DNA from: Gnetum montanum
Lineage: Eukaryota; Streptophyta; Gnetopsida; Gnetales; Gnetaceae
DNA: 64,000 nucleotides
Direction: 5' to 3'
Assembly (NCBI GenBank): GCA_015680685.1
Contig: MNCI01018957.1
Location: forward strand, 4,109 to 68,108
The translations under genes and the position numbers were made by a program. Below, in pieces: positions 34,413 through 45,389 of the stretch; within the stretch, counting starts at the first letter, position 1; every line of letters starts with the position of its first letter. The notes below the pieces were generated by a model that saw only the letters and a program-made list of their open reading frames with translations, had not been told where the DNA came from and did not search any database.

Positions 34413-35397
34413 TCATGACATTTCATTGGTAACTTGTCATTACCTATCAAATGTGAAAATTAATTCAAGACCACATTACATAAAAATTGGTGATGGATAT
34501 TTAATAAAAATAGCTAAAAGTAATTATTTAATGATTTGTAGCCTAAAACTAAAAGATGTTAGTTATAATAAAGAATTTTCCTTGATGTTGATTTTGGTTT
34601 ATCAGTTAAAAAATAAAGGTTTAAGCATTCAGTTTGATAAAAATAGTCATGTCACTTCTTATTGCATAATATACCATGGCAATGATACTTTACTCTATAG
34701 TGTCTCATGTAATGGTATATCTTGAATTGTGGATGATCATCTTGAAAGAATGTATGTAATTACTAACTAAGATCTAGTAAGAAAATGGGATTTAAGACTT
34801 AAGCATGTAAATGTCAAAACATTAAGAAAAATGCATCAATTCTATCATGAAATTCCCAAATTTAATAGTCATTAGAAGTTAAAATATGAATCATGTAAAA
34901 TTGAAAAGGTGCACCATCTATCATTTACTTGACACCATGAAATAAAGTTCCAATAGCAGTTGAATTAGTTCATTTAGATGTTTGTGGTTCCTTTTCATCA
35001 TAAGGTATAATAAATGAAAAGTATTTTGTAATTTTAACTAAATGACCTAGCTTTATGGTCTAACACAAAAATCATAAGTATTGGAAAAATTTAAGCATTT
35101 TAAAATAAGGACTAGAACAAAGAAATATACAAAACTAAAAGTTTTAAGATTTCATGGTGATGATAAAATGTACTTAAAACGAGTTCAAAAATTATTGTAG
35201 CAATAGTGAAATTAAATAAGAATTCATGGTTCCATAGGCATCATGGTAGAATGATATAGTAGAAAGGAACAATAGATCAATAACTGAGTTGATAAGATGC
35301 ATGATGCATGTTAAGACTAGAATTAATTATCATTTCATTTTGATACTTCTCATGTTTATTTTTTTGTCTCATAGAAAACTGTGATTAAACTGTGAGT
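34413..35397 (+). pseudogene. Copia retrotransposon, 3' part (protease to integrase)
   Basis: This continues the reading broken at 21222. The protease is followed by a GAG-pre-integrase-like part with GDGYLIKIAKSNYL, DVSYNKEFSLMLI and KHVNVKTLRKMHQF near 34803. VELVHLDVCGSF near 34963 marks the integrase start, and IVERNNRSITELIRCMM near 35257 is the 'VERKNRTL.E.AR.M' block. RT and RNase H are missing. Many stops. Confidence 0.75.
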
Positions 35398-35796
35398 TGT
35401 TGGAGATAGTATGAGATGTGTTCTCATGTGGACCATCAAATTTGATTTTAATTTTATGTTTCATGTCATGTTTAATTTGGAGTCATGTAATTTTTTTTCT
35501 TTCAAAAGTTATGTCATTAGGAGTTAGTTTTTAATTTCTGAAGTTTGAAGTTTATGTTTTATTTCATATAAGTACACATGCACACTTCAATTTTGTAATG
35601 GATCAGTGATCTCACATGTAATCCTTATCAAAGTGATGCATTATTAAAAGGTGTAAGAAGAAGTCCTCTGATTCATTATAAACTTGATCAGAGCACTTTG
35701 TTTCAAGTTAAAAGTGAATAGAAAAGAAAAAGTGTGTTGGTGGTTTCTTAAGTTTTTGTGTGCATTTTTTCTTTTCTTTCTCACATTCTCACAACA
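35398..35796 (+). repeat. LTR-like segment, probably Copia
   Basis: The 399-bp segment has perfect 5-bp inverted ends, TGTTG...CAACA. It follows the truncated copia integrase closely, so it could be that element's 3' LTR after an internal deletion, or a separate solo LTR. The flanking pentamers (tgagt and tgaag) do not match. No partner LTR was found in the window. Confidence 0.4.
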
Positions 35797-38700
35797 TGAA
35801 GTTTTCACAATGAATGAAGATCCTTATAATTATCTCATCCAACCCTCATAATTTTTCACAAGCTGATCACAATTCTTTCATTCTCAAAATTTTATCTCTT
35901 AATTTTCAATTCATATTTCTTAGTTTTTCAAGCATTTCAATTATATATTAAAGCTCATGTTTATGTTTGAAGAATCTCTATTTTCAAAGCTTAATTAGAA
36001 GTGTCTAATGATTTGAATTGGCAACTCTAGAAATGATTTCATTCATTCTTATTGCAAAATCTTTGTGCCTTCTAGGATCTATTATTCTAATATTTGAATC
36101 TATGTTTCATTTTAATTTGTTAAGGTTTTAGAGAGCAATTTTGGGGGTTTTCATCATCTTCATTCCTTACAAAATTTTAGAAGCATTTGATGTTGTAAGC
36201 CATATTGAAGTTAAGGATTGATTGATTTAGTGTTTTTTCATAGTTCCAATTATTTGGTTTTCAAATCTAAGCTCTTAGAGGGTTGATTTATTGTTTTTTC
36301 TCAAAGGATGTAATTTTTACAAGCTATGATAAGGCTCATATCATGAATTTAGGTTGCTTGTCATAGTAAATGTGATTGCATTTATGTTTGTGGAGTTTTA
36401 TTTTGGTATCTAATTTCTCTCAATACTTTCATTAAATTTTGAAGAATATTTAGGTTTTTTTGCCCTTGAATTGGATTGGTTTTAAGCATTTAATTTTTGA
36501 GTTGTAGATCATATCTCTAGGCATAGATTCTAGCTATACCAATCAATATACTCATATTCTAAAAATTTTAAGTGTTAGACATGTCACTAGTTATCAATGT
36601 AGCAATTCTAATTGATACACTTGTTATTCATCTCACTACATATTACCTCAGCAATGCTAATTGATATGGTTTTAGGAAAATCTAAAGAGCTCCTTATCCA
36701 AATATTTCTCTAGTGATAAAGATCGATAGCTAGAAGAAGGATCTTGATTCTGGTCATCCTAAGCAATGTTCAGTGACAACATTGGATTTTTAAGTAATTT
36801 CTTATCATTAGGGTTAGATCTTAGGAATTTTGGTTTGTGATTTAGTTACATTCTTCCACTACTAATCTACAACATAAGTCATAGTAACCCACAGTCTCTA
36901 GACTACGACCTACTGTGTGTTCCAATCAAGTGTAGTAGGTTGCCCTAGTAACTGGAAGACATAATAAATTTTTAGCATCTCATTTCCCTTGACTAGGACC
37001 TCAAAGTAGACTTGTAAGTTCTAGGAATGATCAAAGATATCAAATAATACTTTTACTAGGCAAACTTTCAACTTAGATGAGATTTAAAAAGTTAGAATTG
37101 AAACATGAGAATGGAAGAGGAGTTTTATCAAATTGCAATCAGATGCAACCTACCACAACTTGTAATTTGCATGTGAGAGATTGCATCCATAGTATCTCAC
37201 AAGACAATTTAGTTATAGAAGATACTTTTTTACCACTACAAGGCATTTCAACTCAAAATAGCTTGTAACCTTTCTTTTACCATTGGATATTTAAATATTA
37301 TATTGTTACCTCTAACTATGAGCCACTACGAGTTGTAGTGATCTGCAGTAGCTAGGGTGATTTTATTTAAATTAGTTGGAAAGTGTACTATAATGGCTTG
37401 CAAGTTGTCGTAGCTTATAGTCTTTGAAATGTGATGGACTGCAACTTACATGAACTTGAAGTACCTATTTGATAGTTAAGAAAATAGAAATTTGGATTCA
37501 GTTTTTAATGGATTTAAAGTAGAAAAAGTAGAGAATGAAAAATATAAAAGAGACATAGAATATAGAGAATGAAAGTATGAAATGAGAGTTAGAGAATAGA
37601 AAATTAAGAGCTTGAAGATTAGTTATTTTGAATCGTTTAACAAGTTTTATATCAATAAAGTTATTTTTATGTTTTTAGTTCAATTTATGTTTAATGTTGG
37701 TGGTTCTATTTCATTTCACTTATTGTGATCTATGATTTTACTCACTTAATGACTTTAGGCTACTTGTATGATGATGCCACCTTTATAAGCATCATGAAAT
37801 CACCTAACATTTTGGTGCCATCACTAAACTTGTGATTATGATAAGAAAATACAAAAATTCTTACATCTCAGGTATGATTTTGATTGAATGTTTGAACTGA
37901 ATTTTAATTAAAATAATATTTTGGAGTCCTTTCTACTTTTCTTTGATGGATTTTATTTCTTGTTCTTTAATTTCATTCATCTACTTTTTATGATTTTCTC
38001 TCTATTTCTTACATTGTTTTTAATGGTAACTCAAGTGGGGTAAGAAAATTTGGGTTATTGTATGGTTTGAGCAAGAGAAAATTCTAAGAGATTAGGTCAA
38101 TATAATATACCTTCACTATACATACTAAAGTAGAGAAGTAATAAGATAGGAGTAGAGGGAGATTGTTACGTTGTAGCATGATTATTATAATATTCCTATT
38201 TCTATTTCTTCTTTTAGGAGCCAATTTTCTATAGTTTTTTCCAACATTGATAGAATCTCATCAATCCAATGTGATAATGGAAATGCTTGTAGCAATGGGT
38301 TATGGATTTGCTACATTGAATTTGACATCATCTTCAATGATGGATAAAATGTCATCAATAATGGGTACAAGGTCAACAATAATGGGTATGATTTCTAATG
38401 ATGGTATAGCACATAGTGATATTGAATTTTGTAGCACATTTACTTGACAAGATGTAAAATAATTATAGATTGATAAGTAGCACATATCATAAGGGTTGTT
38501 GCATTTGGAGTATCTAGGTTATAGTAGGTTAAGGTGTAGGTTGAGACATAGATGTTTGCAAAGATATGGTTGGGATGAGAGAGGGTCTTAAAATCACATT
38601 GTTCATGGCATAGGAAACCTGTTGTAAATACTATTTGTATGCTTTATTTTGAGCTAAAACTATCAAAAGATTATTAGACATATTTTCATAATACATAGCA

Positions 38701-39256
38701 TGTGCTTGTTATGTAGAAATTTTAGATTGGCTATCTAGCAAAAGCTTGTGGTTAAATTTATACAACATAATATAATATAGTTATTTACAAATTTAAGAAA
38801 AATTAACTAATACTTTGTTTAAAATTACACAACTCTTGGCTTGTTTCTAAAGCTTACTTTCATATGAAATAATATGTTGATCATTTTATTTTTAGTTTTT
38901 AAACTTGGTGGATGTTTTTTCCAACATCTCCCATCCTACCACACGGGGCCTTGGTCAATTAGTTAAGGTATAGTTTCAATATTTTAAGACATTAATTCGT
39001 TCAAAAAGACTGATATCCCGATACAGCAGGTGCTTCAAGATACCCTTAAAATATTTATTGTTACACTAAGTTTATTAACGTTAGTTATAGCACATAGACG
39101 TTTATAACAAGAGAAAACAAGATTAAAAGCATTGAAAACACCATGCATGTGAACATCAAACATTTGAAAATGGGAAATTGTCATCAAATAAAAGCATCAT
39201 GACAGGGAATTATTACGATCCTTCAATAGCAACACAAGTTTCAGCCTCATTCATCG
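35797..39256. other. AT-rich stretch without recognised genes
   Basis: No convincing gene was found in either direction. Small features are short imperfect repeats of 'atcaataatgggta' type near 38320-38400 and a 'ttttttccaacatctcccatcc' segment near 38918. Open frames up to 66 codons look random. Confidence 0.4.
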
Positions 39257-39306
39257 TCACTCTCCTTCACATTCACAATGGCTAAAACTGGTGTATCTGC
39301 AATGCC

Positions 39307-39776
39307 TCATGTTGACGTGGCATCCAGGCTTCCCAAATCTTTTAATGCCAGCCAGGCCACCAAGGCGGCATTCTTCTCCACCTGTTTCTTTGTCTTTGCA
39401 GCCTTCCTCGCGACCGTCTCCCCAGACACCTTCACCGTGCTGAAAACCAGCAGTAGGTGCCCAGGCCCAAGTGACGCCGTCGTGTAGGTTGGTGCTGATA
39501 TCCCGGCATTTGTTGCCATTGTTTGCAATAGATTCTTGCACATCAGGATCACGTCTGATGCATTTCTAAGTGCAAGTGTATGCAGCGTAGCCTTGGCCGT
39601 TGCCTCTTCTGCTTTCCATAAGGTTCTGCAAAATCGAGACTGACAAAAGTCTCATTAGTAAAGGTTACCATTACCTTGAACTTGGGGAAGTGTTCTGGCC
39701 TGTCATGAACGCAGTAATATGAGGACAGGTTGTAGCCACGTTTATGCACCAGCTCTTTTAGTTGATTTTTGAACAT
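39307..39776 (-). pseudogene. DRB-type double-stranded RNA-binding protein pseudogene
   Basis: Plant DRB proteins assist Dicer-like enzymes in small-RNA biogenesis through two N-terminal dsRNA-binding domains. Domain 1 begins at the ATG at 39776: MFKNQLKELVHKRGYNLSSY, then HFPKFKVMVTFTNETF. A frameshift near 39650 moves to the frame with FCRTLWKAEEATAKATLHTL. Domain 2 follows: NLLQTMATNAGISAPTYTTA, VFSTVKVSGETVARKAAKTK, KQVEKNAALVAWLALKDLG, ending DATST and stop at about 39307. This matches the MYKNQLQELAQ... and KKQAEKNAA.AAW..L architecture of the DRB family. The C-terminal portion is absent. The local GC content is higher than to the left, so the fragment may be younger than the surrounding decay. 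Confidence 0.82.
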
Positions 39777-40308
39777 CCTGAAAGCGGATAATGCTGAATT
39801 TGGAGCTCGTGAATTTCAACTTTATAATGGCTCTTGGGCAGCTTAGAATGATGCCTGCCATGGCTGGTTTGCGCTTGTTAGAAAAAGGAATCTCCAGAAA
39901 CCATGCATGGAATTAATCATGCATGGTGCCAGTTCCACCGTGTTTCCCTCTTGAATTCCTGACACTGCTGTGTAACCGTGGTCAGAAATTTTCGCCTGTC
40001 TTGTCAAGGCATTTTCGGCATTCCCCGGTGGCTTTCCCGTTGTTGGCTGTGCTCGATTAGTAATTGCCATCGGTAGTAAATAACATATTTTGAAAGTTTC
40101 AACTTGGCTGTCCGATAACTCCGCCGGCCTCATGTGCCAAACTTGGCTGGTACCCTCGGCCGTGTTGCTGCAGCGTGTTTCCCCGGCTGCCGATGGTGGT
40201 ACCGCAGCTGCCGTTTCTGCAGCTGCGTGTTTCTACGACTAGATCTAGGTTAATGCGGGATGAGCATCTGCCGGAAGTTCACATTGGCAATAGGTTTTGG
40301 CTCCTCTT
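39777..40308. other. GC-balanced flank between DRB pseudogene and Tat LTR
   Basis: No domain was recognised. A 96-codon open frame at 39843-40133 (-) lacks family resemblance. Pst-type 'gctgcag' words cluster near 40165-40225. It could be upstream DNA of the original DRB locus. Confidence 0.35.
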
Positions 40309-41336
40309 TGTTGACGCTTGAAGGAATCGACCCAAGAAGCGTCGACAAAGAAGTGCAAAACACCACAAGCAACTTGATACAAACTGTGTCCTTTGCCACC
40401 TAACTAGACATCATCGCACCGTGTTCAGTAGTACATGGGATCGAAAAAGTGAAATTTGTAGCTGGTAGGAGGGAAGGGATTGTGGGGATTGGTGACTGCC
40501 CAAGGAATTATGCTGGGGAAATGGGATGCTCGGGTGTGTGGCATGCTGATCTTCATCAATAGCCATTGTTTAGCAGACTCGGAATTCAGACATGCGATGT
40601 GCGTCCTTTGGCGGAACAAAGCTTTTGTTTAGTGTTCAAGAGAACTTGTTGGCAAGACCAAAGCCACAGGAGGATGCGTTACATTCTTTGGAGGAACAGG
40701 GCCCGTGTTTAATGTTCACGGGGGGGCCTGTTGACGGAGAGCCAAAGCCATGCAACTGGATGCTTCTTGACCGTTTTGGACATGAGTACTTGGTTTTGAG
40801 ACAACTGCCTTCCCGCCTGGGGCTTATATGGGAAGTGCCAAAGGTCTCGCTCTTTTTTTTTTTTTGGAAGTTTGCATTGATCTTGTACTCATGCTCAAGT
40901 GTCAGGCCGTGTGTTGCAACTGCTGTAATGTGTTGCAGTGTGCAACAGTGTGCTCAAAGTTTTGAATGTATTCGGTGTATCGGAGGTTGGTAAACAGATA
41001 GTGAATATACTGGGAATGGGAATGTACTAGTGAACGGTTTGATTTAGCCCCACCATGTGTGTTGTGAACATCGTCCCATCTTGCTGCTTGCGATGAGATG
41101 CATCCTTGTGCGAAAACCTCGGGGTGTCATCCTGCAAACACAACTCCAAGGAGACAAGAAAACCATGGGTGAATAAGCGAGCTCATATTTGAACGGCTGC
41201 AGATGGAACAAAAATACTGGAGAAGATTCTGAGCACTGTGTATGAATGGCGGCGACTTTGATGAGATTGTGTGCCGGTGAGCGATGCAGTGATTCTGATG
41301 AATGAGTGTGGCTGTGGAGTGAAGAGCCGGAGATGA
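40309..41336 (-). repeat. Tat-lineage LTR (3' LTR side), boundaries approximate
   Basis: The left edge TGTTGACGCTTGAAGG matches the left edge of 59731 (TGTTGATGTTTGAAAG). Further matches include 'caccacaag' and '(a/g)cacaactccaa' at about 41141 versus 60548. The right edge is not defined. It contains an internal 77-bp imperfect duplication at about 40597-40752 (cctttggcggaac and ctttggaggaac). Open frames inside, such as 40592-40993 (+), are not genes. Confidence 0.55.
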
Positions 41337-41339
41337 ACG

Positions 41340-41870
41340 TGCCAGTTTATAATCTTAGCGGACTATCATGGGTTAGTTTTATGTCGTAACCCGTTGGACA
41401 TTGCCCGTTTAGCGTCGTGGCAGACGTTACGTTGCCAGTTTCCAGTCTTAGCGGACCATGCAGAGGCAAGCTAGTTTATAGTCTTAGTGGACTCTGATGG
41501 TTGTGACGGTGGCAGTTTATTGTCATGCCGGACGGGTGCTAGTTTATCGTCGTTGCGGACACTGCGGGGGTATCAGTTTATTGTCATGATGCCAGGACAG
41601 TTGTGGTGTCAGTTTTAAGTCATAACCAAGGACTGTTTTGTGGTATCAGTTTACCGTCATGATTCTAGGACGAGCTGTGCTATTAGTTTATAGTCATGAT
41701 TCCAGGACTTGCTGTGGTATCAGTTTATAGTTGTGATTCCAGGACTTGTTGTGGTATCAGTTTATAGTGGTGATTCCAGGACTTGCTGTGGTATCAATTT
41801 ATAGTCGTGATTCCAGGACTTGCTGTGGTATCAGTTTATAGTCGTGATTCCAGGACTTGCACGTACCTGA
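41340..41870. repeat. 37-bp tandem repeat array
   Basis: Units of the type 'ggtatcagtttatagtcg' + 'tgattccaggacttgctgt' repeat head to tail, five to six times almost perfectly at 41640-41860 and more loosely back to 41340. The core AGTTTATNGTC...GGAC also occurs at 42890-43210. The array lies between integrase and the 3' LTR of the Tat composite. Confidence 0.88.
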
Positions 41871-41878
41871 GCTTGTAC

Positions 41879-42800
41879 TCAAACGTAAAACGGTTTTAGG
41901 TACAAGTGATTGGTCAGATTGGCAAGCTCGTTTCCTTCCACGTCAGCTAGCTTGAATGCTCCATTGTCAAATGCTTTAGTGACCAAGTAAGGTCCTTCCC
42001 AGTTAGCTAAGAATTTTTCCGGGTGTTCCCGAACAGCCTTAAGCACAAGGTCGTCTTCTTTGATAGGGCGCTTGTTGATGTTATGTCGATGTCGTTGCCG
42101 TTGTTTTTTTTGGTACCATTCGATTTGGTCGAGTGCGCGTATGCGTTCCTCTTCCACCGAGTCCAGGTCAATGATGCGTAGATCATTTTTCTGCCCGTCG
42201 TCGAGGAGTCCGGAGAGTGTGATCCTTAAAGATGGTACCTGTAATTCCAAAGGTAAAACAACTTCTGAACCGTAAACAAGACTATATGGTGTTTTACCTG
42301 TTGAAATTCAGTGTGTAGTACGGTATGCCCACAATGCGTACACCAATTGTGCGTGCCACTTCCTCTTGCTTTGGGTAAGCATTTTCTTAAGTATTGTAAT
42401 AATCGTCTTGTTTGTTGCTTCCGCTTGTCCATTGCTCTGAGGATAGTAAGGGGATGAAAACGAGTGTTTGATCCCTAGGCTTTCACAGAGGGTTTTGGTC
42501 TCAGCACTGCTAAATTGTGGCCCGTTGTCAGTGATGATTATCATGGGAATGCCAAAGCGGGTTACAATATTTTCGAGAATGAAGTTGCATACATGCTTAG
42601 ATGTAGATTTTCGAAGGGGAGCAGCTTCTACCCACTTCGTAAAATATTCGATTGCGGTTATAATGAAACTATGCCCTGCGGAAGATGAGGGTGTTATCGG
42701 GCCGATAAGGTCCAATCCCCACTTTTGAAAGGGCCACATGATTTGCGCTGTATGTAACTCATTTGGTGGGACATGTATTAGATTGCTATGTTTTTGACAA
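41879..42800 (-). pseudogene. Tat-lineage integrase, 5'-truncated with one stop
   Basis: The zinc-finger end TCQKHSN at about 42800 marks where similarity starts. The core follows: WGLDLIGPITPSSSAGHS, IIITDNGPQFSS and QSNGQAEATNKTI. The first catalytic Asp of the D-D-E triad is Glu here (ITAIEYFTKW in place of '.TDYFTKW'). A single in-frame TGA at 42308-42310 separates it from the same-frame remainder (41879-42250) with YQKKQRQRHRHNINKRPIKE and NWEGPYLVTKAFDNGAFKLA. Everything N-terminal of the zinc motif (RT, RNase H) is gone. Confidence 0.85.
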
Positions 42801-42841
42801 GTAAGAAAGTTTTTGTTGATTTTGAATTTAATTGTAAACAC

Positions 42842-43222
42842 GATACGACAATGTTAAATATTTTGGCTTATTTTCTATTTTAAGTGCAATGCGGAAATGT
42901 AATTATAAAAGATAAACGAAAACCAAGTACTAGTTTATGGCCATTTCGGGCCTCATGCGTAGTTTACGGCCATTTCGGGCCTCAGTGTAATCAGGGAATA
43001 TTTTGCAGGATACGGATAGATTTCTCGGTCGACCGATCATTGCTGATCGTGGCTAGTTTTATGTCATTGCGGACATGATAGTTTAACGTCATTCCGGATT
43101 GGAAGTGCAGTTTAATAATAATTTTTTTTGTTTTTCGATTTATCGTAGTTTAGTGTCATTTCGGATGAGTTGTAGTTTAACGTCATTTCGGACATCGTCG
43201 TTTCGGACTGGGAGTGTTGATA
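42842..43222. repeat. dispersed-repeat block replacing RT/RNase H
   Basis: Degenerate units around 'tagttta.cgtcatttcggac' (42930-43210) sit where RT and RNase H should be. They resemble the array at 41340-41870. No coding sequence. Confidence 0.6.
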
Positions 43223-44632
43223 TCATTTTAGTAATTTTTTAATTTTCTTCCTTTTAATGTTAGGCGATGTGTCAATAGGTATGATCCTGTATTCAACGTC
43301 CCCTTCGCTAATTACATTAAATGGTAACTCGGTCCAAGGGACATCTGATGGAGTGGTTCCTGTGTCAGTGTTTTCAGATGTCTCGGTAGTTGTTGCGAAT
43401 TCTGTGTTAGTTTCTAATTGGAAAGACATATGTACAATATCAGGCGTAGGTGTTTCTGTTTTAGGAGGCTCTTGTTCCACGTCTAAAGGTTTACTGCTTA
43501 CCGGTGGTTGTGGATTCTTGTCATTTCGGCTAGGCTTTTCGAGCTCGACCTCTGAGCCTTGGTCCATGTCCATGTGTGATGAAATGATCGGAGTAGCTGC
43601 TTCCCCGTGTATGATGATTTCACCGCCCTCATAAGGCAAGTGAATTTCTTGGTGTATAGGGGAGGAGACAGCTCTCAGTTGGGCCAACCAGGGTCTTCCC
43701 AATATTAGGTTGAATCCTGGCATTTCATCGACCACAAGGAAGTCGGTAGATGTAGGGAATTGATCTCCCGCTATGAAATCTAAGGTTATTGTGCCTTTTA
43801 CCATTACGCGTGACCCGCTGAATGACTTTAAACATGTAGTTGTGGTTGGTTTAATCAACTCAGTAAGCCCTAGTTGCTCAATGATGGGGTATAGTACAAC
43901 GTTTGTTGCGGCTCCATCGTCTACGTGGACCCTATGTATTTTAAACTGGTTTATATGTATGGTTAAGAACATGGGGGCTGTTGTTATCTCTCCTGTTTTC
44001 TTGTCAACCTTAATGTTGTCATCATGAAAGCTCAAGGGTTTAGGAGTAGTCCCGTGAGGCGAGTACATTACCGCATGAATGGAGGGTTCGTTTGGGGGCA
44101 AGTCCTCGCTTACTGGGATCAACGTTAACATACGTACTAAAGCTTCCCGATGTGTTTGGGATGTTAGAACCAAGTCGTACAAGCTTAGTGAAGTGTTCTT
44201 TTATTTCAGTGCTTGGGTGACTTGTGTCAAGGCCGTTGCGAAGTCTCCACTGTTGGGGATGATTTTATCAGCGATGACTGGATCCATTAGGCCCAACAGT
44301 TTTATTTCATGTTTTGTTGATTTGTCATTCTTGTTCGGAACTGTCGTTTTAGGTGATTCATGTTTTTTAGATGATTCACCTTCGTTGCCTATGTTTGGTT
44401 GGTTGTTAAATGATGACATGGGTACAGAGTTAAGCAGAGTGGGCTTAGGTGGCCCCACAGCTAGCCGTTGGCATTCCTTCTCCACACGTTCATGCATAAG
44501 CCTATCTGCTAGGCGTTCTCGTGTGTGGCGTGGAGGTGGGACTGGTCTTGGCACCTTGGGTTGCCCTGGGACTTTTACCACATATGGAGCTGGGCGGGTT
44601 GCGGTTGTACCGTCGGATGTGATTGGTTAAAA
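43223..44632 (-). pseudogene. Tat-lineage protease domain
   Basis: In the minus frame, a linker (44581-44201) with HTRERLADRLMHERVEKECQ is interrupted by TAA or TAG at 44201, then resumes in the same frame to 43223. The retropepsin region reads FKIHRVHVDDGAATNVVLYP (about 43900), FSGSRVMVKGTITLDF and PGFNLILGRPWLAQLRAVSS. The active-site triplet is Asp-Gly-Ala preceded by Asp. An acidic, Thr/Pro-rich tail follows and stops where RT should begin. Nearly intact. Confidence 0.8.
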
Positions 44633-45230
44633 GGCTAGCCATGTACCCTAATGACGTAGGGGATAGGTTCGCCTTGCGTTTGTGATGTAGAGGCTTGGTA
44701 ATCATTAGGACTTTCGGGCATCCTAACGACATAGGGGGTTGGTTTTGGTGGAGGTTGGACCTCCGCTGTTGCGACTGCTGGTGGTACTCGGACTATGAAA
44801 GAGGTAGGTCAAGTATGAGGGGTTGGTGCAATTGAGGGTATGACGGGAGGGACACACACCATGTATGGCTTGTCACGTATCATGGTGTTAGACATTGCTA
44901 CAGCTGGGGGCATCTGAACAACATATGGTCGCTGCGGGGCATGCGGTGGTTGGGGCATGGATGTGGACGCAGGAACAGGAATGCGAACTATAAATGGCCC
45001 ATTGGATGTTTGTTGTGTACACTTAGGGTAGATGGTGTTGATGTTGGATGCCTCGGAATCATCATCAAGATAGATTGTATTAATAACATACGGCGCCTCT
45101 TTAGTGTTCAAAGGGTCTTTATAGACCCCCATAGTTTGATTTTGCGGTTGGATCGAGTTGGCCTCGTCAAAGGTGATTTGGCCGTCGTCGATCATCCGCT
45201 ATAAATCCTGCTTCAAGGTGAAACAGTAAT
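44633..45230 (-). pseudogene. gag-protease linker with PYVVxxP repeats
   Basis: Seven copies of a short hydrophobic motif recur within Pro-rich sequence: PFIVRIPVP, PYVVQMPPA, PYMVCVPPV, SFIVRVPPA, PYVVRMPES, PYVIRVHG and PYVVKVPGQ. Stops interrupt at 44809-44811 and about 44632, and a frameshift lies near 44590. The assembly gap cuts its N-terminal side. The role is unknown. Confidence 0.6.
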
Positions 45231-45389
45231 NNNNNNNNNNNNNNNNNNNNNNNNNNNNNNNNNNNNNNNNNNNNNNNNNNNNNNNNNNNNNNNNNNNNNN
45301 NNNNNNNNNNNNNNNNNNNNNNNNNNNNNNNNNNNNNNNNNNNNNNNNNNNNNNNNNNNNNNNNNNNNNNNNNNNNNNNNNNNNNNNNN
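45231..45389. other. assembly gap (159 N)
   Basis: Unsequenced placeholder inside the gag-protease region of the Tat composite. True length and content are unknown. Confidence 1.

Noticed and set aside
35398-35796. Solo LTR with target duplication
   Set aside because: Inverted TGTTG/CAACA ends fit an LTR, but flanking pentamers differ, so a solo-LTR claim with TSD is not supported.
40592-40993. 133-codon plus-strand open frame
   Set aside because: Lies within Tat LTR sequence homologous to 59731-60690 and runs through a poly-T stretch; no family resemblance.
41640-41860. Regular 37-bp repeats suggesting a CRISPR array
   Set aside because: No unique spacers; units are head-to-tail tandem copies in a plant retrotransposon.
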